A DNA stretch of 64,000 bases from Saposhnikovia divaricata. Its lineage: Eukaryota; Streptophyta; Magnoliopsida; Apiales; Apiaceae. The notes under the pieces are model-generated. The model worked only from the letters and a program-made list of their open reading frames with translations. It did no database searches and was not told the DNA's origin. The DNA lies in contig CM071600.1 of NCBI GenBank assembly GCA_036435485.1, positions 158,174,546 through 158,238,545 on the forward strand, read 5' to 3'. The translations under genes and the position numbers were made by a program. Shown piece after piece: positions 35,428 through 47,113 of the stretch; position 1 is the first letter of the stretch; each line of letters starts with the position of its first letter.

Positions 35428-35488
<61 letters not shown>
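35428..35488. repeat. (TA)n microsatellite at the LTR terminus
   Basis: About 30 TA units, beginning two bases inside the LTR. The 3' LTR (45064) and both Tat A LTRs have only TGATATGGG here. Confidence 0.93.
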
Positions 35489-35490
<2 letters not shown>

Positions 35491-35800
35491 TATGGGCTGA
35501 AAATAAGCCCTAAAGACACATTTAATGTGGCATTAACTAGGCCGAGAATGGTCCAAACGTGGGGCCCACCAGCTGGGCCCAAAACCCTGATTATAATATT
35601 AATTTCGTAATTAATATTAAGGGTAATAAACAGCTCAGCAAATAAGAGTTGGATAAGGATAATATCCCCTTCAGACTTATCCAATAAGGCATCCAATTCA
35701 ATATGGAAACTGATTCCTACAAGGAATAGATCTAGAACATTCTTCAAAGACTTGCCCACCAAGTCTCCAAATCCTACCATAATTCTAAGGCTTCTCAGCC

Positions 35801-35808
35801 TATATAAA
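35801..35808 (+). promoter_or_regulatory. TATA box of the Tat LTR promoter
   Basis: TATATAAA followed by GGGCCTGACCCCTCATC. The position is conserved in all Tat LTRs of the window that reach this far. Transcription would start some 30 bases downstream. Confidence 0.7.
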
Positions 35809-36004
35809 GGGCCTGACCCCTCATCTCAGAACTACGTTTTATTGGCTTGATTCTCTAATTACAGAGATACGTAGGCATTCTGTGAGGACCGTTTAAGTCT
35901 CGAAGGCAGAAGCAGCAATTAAAGCACGAAGCTCACGAACCCCAGCATTTAATACACAAACCCTAGCCGCAATAATTTCAACCTAGTTTTTATTCCACAA
36001 CATT

Positions 36005-36021
36005 TGGTGCCGTCTGTGGGA
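36005..36021 (+). other. Tat B primer binding site
   Basis: TGGTGCCGTCTGTGGGA two bases after the LTR; one base differs from Tat A (TGGCGCC). Confidence 0.8.
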
Positions 36022-36035
36022 CAAAGACATCAACC

Positions 36036-39000
36036 ATGGTTACCATTCGAAGAACAACACCGGTCTCAACCGAGGCTACCTCTGGAACCATCGTTCCACC
36101 AATCACTGCTCCTCCTGTTGGTACAGAGCCAGGGTCCGTACCCCCATTGACGGAAACAAACCCTCATACTCAGACCTCTCAACCACAAGGGACGGATCCC
36201 CCCGCTGAAGGGTCTCAACCTGTAATCGTCCCTCTAGGACAGGAGACTAACCCGCTCCAGATGGTGGTCTCTCCTCTCCCTCTGAGTAGCCGCCCGCCGC
36301 TTCACAGTCTCTCCACTTCTTCGCTCCCTGTCAACACCAACCCACTGTTTGGGCTGCCTAATTACCCCCAAGATCCAAGGGATCCAGGACCAAGCGGTCA
36401 TGCTCGGCTGATCCATGGGCAACAACAATCCCCTTATCTTAGAGGCCCGGCCCCTCTTGAACCAGGATACTGTGATTACTCTGGTCCTTATACTGGAGAT
36501 TCGTCATCTGAAGACGATGATCGAGACGAAGCCCCAAGGAGGCGACGTGCTAGTAAGGAACCTCTGAGGAGGAATCCATCAAACCGTGATGGTCCTTTAA
36601 CAATTGCAGAGAAAATTAAGGCTTATGAAGCCGAGATTCAGAAGCTGAAGGACGACCAAGCAAGGGAGCTAGAGAGACAGAACCCTAATCAGACTCAACC
36701 TCCTCCGACTTCAGGAGGGATTCCCTTCATAGATCTGGAGAGGTCTTCAAGGAGACACCGAAGGACTGAAGCCCCAACCAGAGGAACTACCAGGGTGGAA
36801 CTCCCCAAGAATAATCCTAAAGATCTGATGCTACAAGGAGATCTTGATGATCCGACCCCTTCATTCACTGAGGAGGTGATGAACGCACATATCTCCCGAA
36901 AGTTTAAGATGCCCACAATCAAAGCTTACGATGGAACGGGGGATCCCGCAACTCATGTGAGAACGTTTACAAGCGCATTGTTACTGCAGCCTGCTAACGA
37001 TGCCCTTAAGTGTAGGGCGTTCCCCCAAACCCTGTCGGGCATGGCGCAACGTTGGTATAGTCGTTTACCTCCAAACTCGATTAGCTCTTTCAAGGAGTTG
37101 AGTACCGCTTTTGTCAGTCAATTCATTAGCGGAAGAATTCATGAGAAAAGCTCTGCATCCCTTATGTATGTAACACAGGGAAAGAATGAGAACTTAAGAT
37201 ATTATATCAAGCGGTTCACTAAGGAGACCCTGAACATCACTGATCTGGAAAATAAGGTGGCCATGGTAGCCTTGCAGCACGGAACCACGGATCTCTTTTT
37301 TAAGAGGTCGTTGGCAAAACACCCCCCTGAAAGCATGGATGAACTTCAACGAAGAGCGGACAAGTATATAAAAGCTGAGGACAGCATCAAGAAAGAAGCC
37401 GCATTAGGCAATGGAGGGAACAACAAGCGGAAACAAGAACAAGAGTACGATGCTAGGGACAAGTATCCCCGAGCTAGCAGAGACTCTGAATCTGCTCCAA
37501 AAAAGAACTCGGGTCCAAGGTTTTCCGAGTATGCCAGACTTAATGCTCCAAGAAGCCAGATCCTGTTGGACATCGAAAAGGAAAAGGACTTCCGATGGCC
37601 GAAGCCACTTAGAGGAGACCCAGCTAAACAAAATAAGGAGCAATACTGCAGGTTCCACAAAGATGTGGGAGATGACACCGACGATTGTAGGCAACTCAAG
37701 GATGAGATTGAGTTCTTGATACGAAGAGGAAAACTAAGTCAGTTCACCAAGGGTGATGACCGTGGGAACCAGAGAAGGGACAATGAAAGGAGAGATAATA
37801 ACAGGAGGGATGACGACCATGATCGCAATCCACAGCCCCGAAGGGCAGTTATCAACATGATCTGGGGAGGTCCGACAGCAGCTGGCACGACTAAGAATTC
37901 TCGAAAGGCTTATGCTAGAGAAGTAATGCACATTGTGGGAGAAGCCCCAAAGCGTGCTAAAACCGAGATGGTAATTGGTTTCGATGATTCGGACTTGGAA
38001 GGGGTGAAATTCCCCCATGACGACCCTCTGGTCATAACTCCCGTGATTGGAAACTCAGAAGTAAAACGAGTCTTGATAGACAATGGGGCTTCTGTGGATA
38101 TTTTATTTCATGATGCATTTGTAAAGATGGGTTACAACGACTCTCAACTGACCCCTACAAACATGCCTATATACGGGTTTAACGGAGTGGAGTCCAACGT
38201 TGAAGGGACTATTCAGCTACCCGTGACTATTGGGCAGAAACCTAAAGAGGCGACTCAGATGCTGAACTTCTTGGTGATCAAGGTAGCATCAACATACAAC
38301 GCAATCCTTGGAAGGACTGGACTTCATGCGTTTAAGGCTGTGGCCTCTTCCTATCACATGAAAGTTAAGTTTCCGACACGGAATGGTGTCGGAGAACAAA
38401 AGGGTGATCAGAAGATGGCAAGAAGTTGCTATGTAGCCGCACTGAGGGCCGATGGAGTCGGGGGGCAAGTCCTTCCGATTGAAGACATGGATGTCCGCGA
38501 TGATGAAGAGCATAGAGGGAAGCCAGCAGAGGATTTGATTCCCGTACTTCTAGAGCCTAATGATCCTGAAAAAGTTACTTATGTTGGAGCATCTCTGAAA
38601 GAACCCCTGAAGGGCAATTTAATAGAATTCTTACAGAAAAATAGCGACGTGTTCGCTTGGACAGCAGCTGATATGCCAGGGATTGACCCCCAACTCATAA
38701 CTCACAAGTTAAATGTTGATCCCAAAAGGAAGGCAATAAAACAGAAGAAGAGAAACTTTGCTCCGGAAAGGCAAGAGGCCATTAGGCAAGAAGTGGATAA
38801 GCTCTTGGAAGCTGGTTTTATTGAAGAGATTCAGTTTCCCGAATGGTTAGCAAACCCTGTGATGGTCAAGAAAGCGAATGGGAAGTGGAGGATGTGTATA
38901 GACTTCACTGACCTGAATGATGCATGCCCAAAAGATTGTTTTCCCCTCCCAAGGATTGATATGTTGATAGATGCCACAGCTGGACATGAGATGTTAAGCT

Positions 39001-39620
39001 TCATGGATGGATTCAGCGGCTATAATCAGATTAAGATGCACAAGGATGACATACCTAAGGTATCTTTCATAACTGACTTTGGTGTCTTCTGTTATCTTGT
39101 CATGGCTTTTGGTCTAAAGAATGCAGGAGCTACTTACCAACGATTGGTGAATAAGATATTCGCCCATCTGATTGGAAAAACCATGGAGGTATATGTTGAT
39201 GACATGTTAGTTAAGAGCCTACTCAAGGCTGATCATATCAAACACCTCAGAGAGGCATTTGAAGTGCTGAGGCACCATAATATGATGTTGAATCCCGCCA
39301 AGTGTGCTTTTGGCGTTGGATCTGGAAAGTTTTTAGGACTGATGGTTTCAAAGAGAGGCATTGAGGCCAATGCTGACAAGATCAAGGCGATTTTAGACAT
39401 GGAGCCACCACGCTCTATAAGAGATGTGCAGAGGTTGACAGGCCGAGTTGCAGCTTTAGGAAGATTCATCTCCAAGTCTGGAGACAAATGCTTGCCTTTC
39501 TTCCAAGCGTTAAAAAAGGTGAAAGATTTTGAGTGGACACCTGAGAGCCAAGAGGCCTTTTTGCAACTGAAAAAGTATATGGTTGAAGCCCCGATGGGTT
39601 CACAGTTGAGTACACTTTAA
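36036..39620 (+). pseudogene. gag-pol: Tat B gag-protease-RT
   Basis: 1194 codons starting MVTIRRTTPVSTEATSG. Gag: acidic YSGPYTGDSSSEDDD (about residue 150), charged helix, capsid-type RAFPQTLSGMAQRWYSRLPP (about 330), CRFHKDVGDDTDDC motif (about 540). Protease: VLIDNGASVDILF (about 685) and YNAILGRTGLHAF. RT: WRMCIDFTDLNDACPKDCFP, DGFSGYNQI, catalytic YVDDMLVKS (about 1055), LTGRVAALGRFISKSG. The frame is intact through RT, then a deletion joins VEAP to sequence from the archaeal-type RNase H in the wrong frame, giving a stop at 39618. It thus lacks the classical RNase H. Gag and Pol as one frame is normal for this family. Confidence 0.93.
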
Positions 39621-40336
39621 AGTTGGATTTCCCTACTACCAACAATGAGGTGGAGTATGAGGCATTAATAGCTGGTTTGGGTTTGGCCAGAATCATGAGG
39701 GTCAAAAATCTCAAAGTTTGTGGAGATTCAAGGCTTGTGGTATCACAAGTAAATGGTGAATTCGAGGCTAAGGATGAGACTATGGCAAAATACCTGAGAG
39801 TAGTAAAGGCTGTTATGTCCCAGTTTGAGGAGTGCTATGTTGAGCACATTCCAAGAGAGGAAAACATTAAGGCCGATGGCCTATCTAAATTTGCTTCTTC
39901 CGAGATAGAAAATTATGCTGGGAATGTCTATTTTCAGGTCTTGAAGGCCCCGACCGTTAACTCAAAGTTATTGGCACCAATCGATGTAGGAGGCTCTTAG
40001 ATAGACCCTATCAAGGCACACCTTGAGACCGGATGGCTCCCAGACAATGCCTTGGAGGCACGAAAACTTTCAGTAAGAGCATTGAGATACACTTTGATTG
40101 AAGGCATTTTGTACAAGAGGTCGTTTGTCATCCCATACTTGAAATGTTTAAGGCCTCAAGAGGCAAGAGAAGCATTGGAAGAAGTTCATGAAGGGATCTG
40201 TGGGCAACACTTGGGGGGTAGAGCCCTAGCTCACAAGATAATTCGTTTAGGGTTCTACTGGCCGGAGATGTTGGCTGATGCACAAAACTATATGTCAAGA
40301 GATGCGAGAGATGCCAGAAGCATGCCCCAATTGTGA
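39598..40336 (+). pseudogene. pol: Tat B archaeal-type RNase H and integrase zinc domain
   Basis: After the deletion, the next frame gives FPTTNNEVEYEALIAGL, SRLVVSQVNGEF and HIPREENIKADGLSKFA, the second (archaeal/plant-type) RNase H that marks the Tat lineage; its first part, with the first active-site Asp, is missing. A TAG at 39998-40000 replaces a conserved Trp before IDPIKAHLETGWLP. The integrase zinc-binding histidines follow (VHEGICGQHLGGRALAHK, YWPEM), but a 2-base insertion (doubled AT near 40293) shifts the frame before the two cysteines (CERCQ in the other frame). Confidence 0.88.
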
Positions 40337-41232
40337 GGCAACCGCCTGAGATCTTAACTTCAATTAACTCTCCCATTTCATTTGCAATGTGGGGGATGGA
40401 TATACTTGGGCCTTTTCCCATGGCTTCGGCGCAAAGGAAATTCCTAATAGTGGCCATTGATTACTTCACTAAGTGGATTGAGGCTAAACCTCTGGCCAAG
40501 ATAACCACCAAGCAAGTTTCCCAGTTCTTGTGGGAGAACATAATTTGCAGATACGGAATCCCACGAATCCTTGTGACAGACAATGGGACACAGTTCAATA
40601 ATGAAGAGTTCAAGAAGTATTGTGAAGAGAATGCGATTGAGCTCCGTTTTACCTCGGTGGCACACCCTCAAGCCAATGGGCAAGCTGAGGTAGCTAATCG
40701 AATTATCCTTGATGGACTGAAAAAGAGGGTCGAACGCTCTAGGAACACTTGGGTAGATGAATTGTTGCCCATACTTTGGGCATATCGTACCACTTGTAAG
40801 GTAACAACTGGAGCAACCCCATTTTTGCTGGCTTATGGAGCCGAGGCAGTTGTGCCTTTAGAGATCATGCAAGCATCACCTCGAGTTGAGGCATATGAGC
40901 CAGAAACTAATGACGAAGGAATGAGACTTGCCCTTGACTTACTTGATGAAGTTAGAGATGAAGCTAATGCAAAGAATGCTGAATATCAGAAGAGAGCCTC
41001 TTTTCACTACAACCAGAGAGTTAAGGAAAGATTCTTTCGACAAGGTGACATGGTTTTAAGGAAGATTGAAGCATCAGGAGTTGGCCAGAAAGGAAAGTTA
41101 GCACCAAATTGGGAAGGACCATATCTAGTCAGAAAGGTGTTAGGACGAGGATCCTACAAGTTAGAAACCTTGGACGGGGTTGAGGTGCCCCGAACTTGGC
41201 ATGCTGTGAACCTCAAAGTTTATTATGTTTAA
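40297..41232 (+). pseudogene. pol: Tat B integrase core and C-terminus
   Basis: Open for 299 codons from the GTG at 40333, with the zinc-domain cysteines just before in the same frame. Catalytic core: WGMDILGPFPMA (first Asp), VTDNGTQFNNEEF (second Asp), HPQANGQAEVANRIILDGL (Glu). C-terminal domain: VKERFFRQGDMVLRK, KLAPNWEGPYLV and WHAVNLKVYYV at the stop. All three DDE residues are kept. No chromodomain, as expected for Tat. Confidence 0.92.
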
Positions 41233-41644
41233 GTTCTTTTGACAAAGGCTTGGACTTTTATCTATTTATTAGGAATAAGGTTCGAATGAAACCATTTTAG
41301 AGCATGTTGCTCCCAGTAGAAGATAGAGTATTTATGTAAGGGTTGAACCCATTCTATTGATATCCTTTGACAGCATAATGGAATTTATACTGTTTTCTCT
41401 ATGAGTTATTTCTCTTTGTTAAAACAAACACGAAAGGCAAACGTTGAACTAGCTTGTGAGTTTAGTACCAGCCACGAGGCCAAGTACTTGAGAAATTCTA
41501 AAGTTTGACGAACTATAAGCCAAAAATGAGAACATGGAAACAAAAGAAACTACAACATAGATAAGTTAAGTCATAAGCCCCGAAGGGCAAAAGTTCAGGA
41601 TAAATAAAGACAAAAAAAAACAGAAATAAGCCACGCAGGGCCAT
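41233..41644 (+). other. Tat B 3' region between integrase and antisense ORF
   Basis: Conserved with Tat A 21690-21870 in its first 150 bases. No ORF. Confidence 0.6.
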
Positions 41645-43482
41645 CTATGCATCTAAGTCCTCAACAACAACATCTCCCTGGGTAGAAGAAGGATCTGTTG
41701 TCTCTATCCCGGGAGAAGAAGGTGGATCCTGAGTGGGCTGAGAGTCCCCATCCACAGCTGTCTCTGTAGCAACCTCCATAGCCTCTGTCACTCCAGGGAT
41801 AGCAGGAACCGGGAACCTCTCCAGGGATACCCCCTCAATCTTCCCACTCAGCTCCTCGATGATCCCCTCCCAACACTCCTTGAAGGTACCAGGAAAGTTT
41901 GCATCATACTCGGCATTCAGGACATCTTGAAATTCCTTAGAAGCCTTGTAATCAGCAATGATGTGTTCCCTGTTCTGCTGCACCTCCAGCTGTAGCTTCC
42001 TGTTCTTCTCCTTCTCAGCAGCCAGCTCCTTCTCTACCTCCCTAAAACGAGCAAAGTTTGCCTCGGAGGAATCAAAGTATCTGTCTTTGTCCCTCTCAGC
42101 AATAGTCTTATCAGCACGCACCTCCTTCAGGTTATGAACAGCGGCCTGAAGGTAGGCGTTCATCTGCAAAGAAAACAAGTGAATAAGGGAAAAAGTAAAT
42201 ACAATTAAATTAAAGAAGTTGAATAAGAAATTACCGAAGCAACAGCTTGAGCCCCAAGAAGCTCAATCTGCAAGTCATCAGAGGACTCCACAATGTGGAC
42301 CCTATCTCGTGGAGTAACCACGCTCCTGGACCACTCAGCTGCAGCCCTAGAATCACCTACAGCTGTGTCCCTATTGCATAAACCCCATCCCACTGTAAAA
42401 GGAGTGAGGTCTTCCTCAATAGGAACTGGCTTTTCTTGAAGAAAAGCAGGAACACGCTCCACCGCGGGAGAAGCTTCATCTGTCCTGGCCCTTTTGGCCC
42501 TAGGGTTCTCTGTTACCACCCTAGCAGTAGCAGCAGTCTCCCCCTACTTAAAAATTGCTCCCAGAGCAGCTTTGGCTGAAAAATGATTACAAGAAAGTTA
42601 GAAAGTTATATCTAGCATAAAATGTTAACAAAGCAAGAGGTGAGAATTACCCTCAGGGCCCAAATCGCTTAGCCCATGGGCCTGCAACGAATCTTCAGAA
42701 ATCAAATTTGCACATTGATGCAAATTATCATATGTTAACAAAGTTATGGCAGCCACTTCTTCCACGCCCAATTTTAAACTCCTGACAGGCCCATCAATGG
42801 CTCTGCAGAAGTTGGGCCGAAAATAGTTGTCCCAGTCATCCCCATCCAAAAAGATATAAAACCATTCCCTCTTCCAATTAGGAAGGGAATCAGGAGCGGA
42901 ATCCGAAACAAAACAAGAACGGGCTAAAGAACGATGTTGGATTTTGACCCAGCCCGAATTGTCAGAAGAATTGACAAATTTGAATAAATATCGAAAAACA
43001 GAAATACTGGGCTCAAGCCCATGTTTCTTACATTGGACCAAGAAACAATAGATAAAACGCCACGCATTTGGCATAAGTTGGGTTGGACAAACCCTGGCTT
43101 CGGCCAAAAGACGATAAATAAAAGGAGGAGGAGGAAGGCGAAAACCAGCATAAAAAGTCTCTTTATAAATCCTAATGGCCCCAGGCTTTGGGTGACAAGC
43201 CCTTTCATTTGAGGCCGGAACAACGGCCCTATAAGGCCCATTAATATGAAAAAGTTGGGCTAGAATATCTACCCTATGTTGTTTGTATTTCGATTTATAC
43301 TCATAAGCATCTAAATGAAGCATATTTGGAAAAGCTTGACCAAACTCATTTAAAAGGTCTCTAAGGGAAAAAACACTGGCATGGACAAGAGATGTTTTAG
43401 GGTTCTTACCCCTTATAAGCCGTGGAGCGGTGGTAGAAGTGTTAGCGAGTTGAGACTGGCCTGAAGAGCTAGAATCCTCCAT
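41645..43482 (-). CDS. Tat antisense ORF, three exons, one internal stop
   Basis: Exon 1 43482-42649: starts MEDSSSSGQSQLANTSTT; contains LRDLLNEFGQAFPNML, GFRLPPPPFIYRLL, FVQ/CFLVQCKKHGLEPSISVF and WKREWFYIFLDGDDW, which match what I know as the putative gypsy-type transposon domain (Transposase_28-like). Exon 2 42575-42235 and exon 3 42163-41645 are joined by GT-AG introns (donor GTAATT at 42648, acceptor TTTTTCAG; donor GTAATT at 42234, acceptor TTTGCAG), and phase is kept at both joints. Exon 3 is a coiled coil (SEANFARFREVEKELAAEKE) with an acidic tail ending VVVEDLDA. A TAG early in exon 2 (after LGAIFK) breaks the frame. Antisense ORFs downstream of integrase are known in the Tat/Retand lineage; their role is not known. 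Confidence 0.78.
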
Positions 43483-43904
43483 TGAAATGCTTCCCTTGAA
43501 AGCTTGAAACCCAGAAATGTTGAAAAAAGAAGTTGGAGAAGAGAAGATTCAACGATCTTCAAACAGAAACTGGAAAACAGGGCGGAGGAAAGACGCCGGA
43601 AATCGCCTCGCGACAGAACCCTAGCAGAGCTTTTTGAAAAGTATTTGTGGTAAAGGAGAGATAATTTTTGCTGAATAGTGAGATGAGAAATGAGGGATGC
43701 ACACTACTCTTTTATAAAGTTCATGGTTGGTCACTCAACCGGCTATATCAAGTAAATGGGCTGTCAACAGGTGACTGGGCCTTTGAATAGGCGGGAAGCC
43801 CATGAAATTCAAATTTTGAATTAATTCTAGAATGTTCTACAACATTTTTAGAAAATAGGATAAAAGCCCATCAGAATTTAAAGGCAGGAGGCCCAATTAA
43901 AAGG
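43483..43904. other. Tat B 3' noncoding sequence
   Basis: Upstream (promoter side) of the antisense ORF and before the tandem array. A minus-strand TATA-like ATAAAAGAG lies at about 43710. No ORF. Confidence 0.45.
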
Positions 43905-44490
43905 GCATACCCACGCCCAGGAGACCAAACCTCCTAGGCGTGCCTAAGGAAGGTGTCTCCTTGGCGGGGGTACCCACGCCCAACTTGACTTTCCTTAAAG
44001 AAGGCTATACCCACGCCCAAGAGACCAAACCTCCTAGGCGTGCCTAAGGAAGGTGTCTCCTTGGCGGGGGTACCCACGCCTAACTTGACTTTTCTTAGAG
44101 AAGGGCATACCCACGCCCAGGAGACCAAACTTCCTAGGCGTGCCTAAGGAAAGTGTCTCCTTGGCGGGGGTACCCACGCCCAGGAAGCACTTCAAGGAAC
44201 GAAGGTACACCCATGCCCAGGAGACCAAACTTCCTAGGCGCGCCTAAGGAAAGTGTCTCCTTGGCGGGGGTACCCACGCCCAGGAAGCATTTCAAAGAAC
44301 AAAGATACACCCACGCCCAGGAGACCAAACCCCCTAGGCGTGCCTAAGGAGGATGTCTCCTTGGCGGGGGTACCCACGCCCAGGATGAATTTCCAAGAAC
44401 GAAGGTATACCCACGCCCAGGAGGCCAAATTTCCTAGGCGTGCCTAAGGAAAGTGTCTCCTTGGCGGGGGTACCCACGCCCAGGAAGCAT
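43905..44490. repeat. 100-bp tandem array, about six copies
   Basis: Period exactly 100 bp with a conserved half (CATACCCACGCCCAGGAGACC to CTCCTTGGCGGGGGTACCC) and a variable quarter. GC-rich against an AT-rich background. The repeated 64-codon frames seen here in both strands are artefacts of the period. Confidence 0.95.
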
Positions 44491-44579
44491 TTTTTGCCAG
44501 GATGACTTTTTTAAAGTTAATCCTTTAAAAATTCTGAAAATAATGTTGGGAAATTGAAAAATAATTTCCAAAAAATAAT

Positions 44580-44742
44580 TAAAATACCAGTTGGTACATA
44601 AAAATTCCTAAATTATTAGGAAAAATTACGAAAAATACCTGTTGGTAGATAAAAATTCCTAAATTATTAGGAAAAATTACGAAAAATACCTTTGAGTACA
44701 TAAAAATTCCTAAAATATTAGGAAAAGTACAGAAAAATACGA
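44580..44742. repeat. About 59-bp tandem repeat, 2.7 copies
   Basis: Units of AAAAATTCCTAAATTATTAGG plus ACGAAAAATACC and a variable GTTGGTA/TTGAGTA. Itself contains a small inverted repeat (CCTAAATTATTAGG). Confidence 0.85.
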
Positions 44743-45048
44743 GGAAAATATAGAAATATTTTCTTGACAAATTGAGCAATAATTTATGCTAATAATGCAT
44801 GAAAACTCTATGAAAGTGCCGAAATTGCTAAAAGCAAGCACAAATTAAAGCCTCGAATAAGGCAAATCGTCGTAAATGTGTAGGTCGCTCCACACTTTAC
44901 AACCAAGACGATACTCGTGAAACACTAGTGTAAACCAAAATTCCCATATAAGGGTAATTAAGAAGTCCCAGGTAAGGGATAAAAACGACCCCGAGTCTCG
45001 ATTAAGGCAAATATAACTTCTATGAAAACCTGATCAGTTTTCCTAAGA

Positions 45049-45063
45049 AGTTGGGGGGCAAAT
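45049..45063 (+). other. Tat B polypurine tract
   Basis: AAGTTGGGGGGCAAA immediately before the 3' LTR start TGATATGGGC. Confidence 0.88.
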
Positions 45064-45360
45064 GATATGGGCTGAAAATAAGCCCTAAAGACACATTTAA
45101 TGTGGCATTAACTAGGCCGAGAATGGTCCAAACGTGGGGCCCACCAGTTGGGCCCAAAACCCTGATTATAATATTAATTTCGTAATTAATATTAAGGGTA
45201 ATAAACAGCTCAGCAAATAAGAGTTGGATAAGGATAATATCCCCTTCAGACTTATCCAATAAGGCATCCAATTCAATATGGAAACTGATTCCTACAAGGA
45301 ATAGATCTAGAACATTCCTCAAAGACTTGCCCACCAAGTCTCCAAATCCTACCATAATTC
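45064..45360 (+). repeat. Tat B 3' LTR, truncated
   Basis: First about 297 bp of the 517-bp LTR; stops after ACCATAATTC, at the point matching 35785, just before the TATA box. It then switches to LTR D sequence. Confidence 0.92.
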
Positions 45361-46199
45361 AAAAATTCATAGTAAATTGAGTTTTTATCCAAAAATTACG
45401 AGCGATATCATTATGGAAAGATATTTTCATGCTCTACGTTTTTAGTTTGCATTACTCCATCAAATTCTGTGATTTGGAAGTCTTAAACAGCAAAATACTA
45501 GGGAAGTCAGGGTCTGATTCTGTTCTGCAGTCCGCAAATATCTACTTTTTGAATTCGTTACTTGGTTGTTTTTATCGAGCCTTACCATTCTGGAAAGGTC
45601 TTAGAATTGTCTACATTTTTTGTGCTTTGTACTTTTTTAGATAAAATCATTTTCATAGAGTAATTTGCCAATTTCCACAACTGGTCAGGGCTGATTTTGT
45701 TAACAATGGCCTATTTTGAAAGATATTTTGGTGTGTGATTTTTGGTATTTTATTGGAGTAAGCTATATGTAAACGTTGCATGAGTTCTGTTAAGGTGTGT
45801 GCTTGTTTGCTTTATTTGACTGTTAATACATAATGAATTAATATTTAAGATTTCTTGAGATTTTATTTTCAGGGTACGGCATCGATATCGAGGTAAGTGA
45901 CTTTTCGTTGCTCAATAGTATTATCAAATCTGTTTCTATTCTGTTAATTTTATTGTATTTGTAGTATTTGATTTTTGAAAACTGTACACTACGCCATAAA
46001 TGGCCTATTGCAACCTTTTGGCATGGGTGTTACCTTCTTGGATGTTACCATAGCTATGAAATTTTTGAGCTATCGGAACCTTTTGATTGTGGTGTTACCA
46101 AAGCCACAAAAGTCTGTTACTTTAGTTATAAAAGGTGTTGCGGTGGGCAACACTATGAGATGTGTTACCACAGAGTATTCATGAACAAATTTTTTATTT

Positions 46200-46575
46200 A
46201 ATTTAAAATTAATGATTTAATAATTATTTGACTTTAAAAATATTTAATTTTAACAAAATCGTTGAAGTTATCATTGTAAAACGTAATTCGATCAAATAAT
46301 TAAATTATTGATTTTTCATAAATATTAAATTTTGTTTACAAATTTTGAATAAAACGGTTTTAAAATAAAGTAATATCCAAAAATTATTATATTTTAACTA
46401 AATTTATTAAAAAAAATAATAGAGAAAATAATAATTTGCATAAATTATGAATTATTTCAAAATAATGAAAATAATAAATTTAAAAATATAATTTAATACC
46501 AATAAATTAAAATAAATTTAAAATATTTTTTAAAGAATATAATAAAATGTACACTGAATTATTGAAATGGGTTGC
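46200..46575. other. AT-rich interior of the CACTA element
   Basis: Very AT-rich, rich in AATTTAAA/TTTAAT words. No ORF and no captured sequence recognised. Confidence 0.5.
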
Positions 46576-47113
46576 AAATAAAAATAGAGAAGTGCTGAGC
46601 GGCAAACAAAAAAGAGAGCGGCAACATGAAAATTTAGAATTAGGCTAGTCAAACACAAGTGGGGGGAAAAAATTGGGGAAACACTTCTGTCATTTCTCTC
46701 TCTCGCCTTTCTCTGTTCTCTTTCGCCTTTCTCTGTTTCAATTATTGTTTGAACTAATTAGGTTAATCGAAGCTTGGGTCAAGGATTCAATTAGGGTTCC
46801 AGCTGGATTAATTGAAGTTTGTGTTCGAAGGTGTTTGGTTAATTGAAGGTATAAATCTCTCTTTCCCTCTCTCTCTGTCCCTCTCTCTATCTCTCTCTCG
46901 ATCTCTATGTCTCTCACTCCCTATCTATCTCCCCCAACTCTCTCATCGATGTATGTTTTTTTTAATTTACTATGTCGTGTTTCTCAAATTTGTATACACA
47001 AGGGTCAAATTATATTTTATGATTTTTGTATATATGTTTCTGTGGATTACTTGTATTGTTATTTGGTGGCTTCATCTCTGTGATATGCATAATTAATTTT
47101 AGTGCTCATCCAG
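46576..47113 (+). promoter_or_regulatory. Probable captured promoter/leader of the chimeric transcript
   Basis: A switch from AT-rich to mixed composition, then CT-rich leader-like blocks (TCATTTCTCTCTCTCGCCTTTC at about 46690, (CT)n at 46858-46925), typical of plant 5' untranslated regions, followed by an intron-like T-rich stretch ending before the CAND1 exon. No protein segment is recognised. The role as a promoter is inferred. Confidence 0.4.

Larger units (their letters stand above)
35426..36002 (+). repeat. Tat B 5' LTR with internal (TA)n
   Basis: TGATAT then about 60 bp of TA repeat, then GATATGGGCTGAAAATAAG as in the 3' LTR and Tat A. Without the extra 60 bp it is 517 bp, exactly the length of the Tat A 3' LTR. 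Ends TTATTCCACAACA. Confidence 0.9.
35426..45360 (+). mobile_element. Tat B: Tat/Retand-type Ty3/gypsy element
   Basis: 5' LTR 35426-36002, primer site, gag-PR-RT in one frame, archaeal-type RNase H, integrase, antisense ORF, tandem repeats, polypurine tract and a truncated 3' LTR (45064-45360). The overlapping parts of the two LTRs differ at only about three positions in 296, so the insertion is young. It sits in LTR D; no target duplication is visible because the 3' LTR end is missing. Confidence 0.93.

Noticed and set aside
43934..44447. Series of 64-residue frames offset by exactly 100 bases
   Set aside because: Artefact of the 100-bp tandem array; present in both strands with the same spacing.
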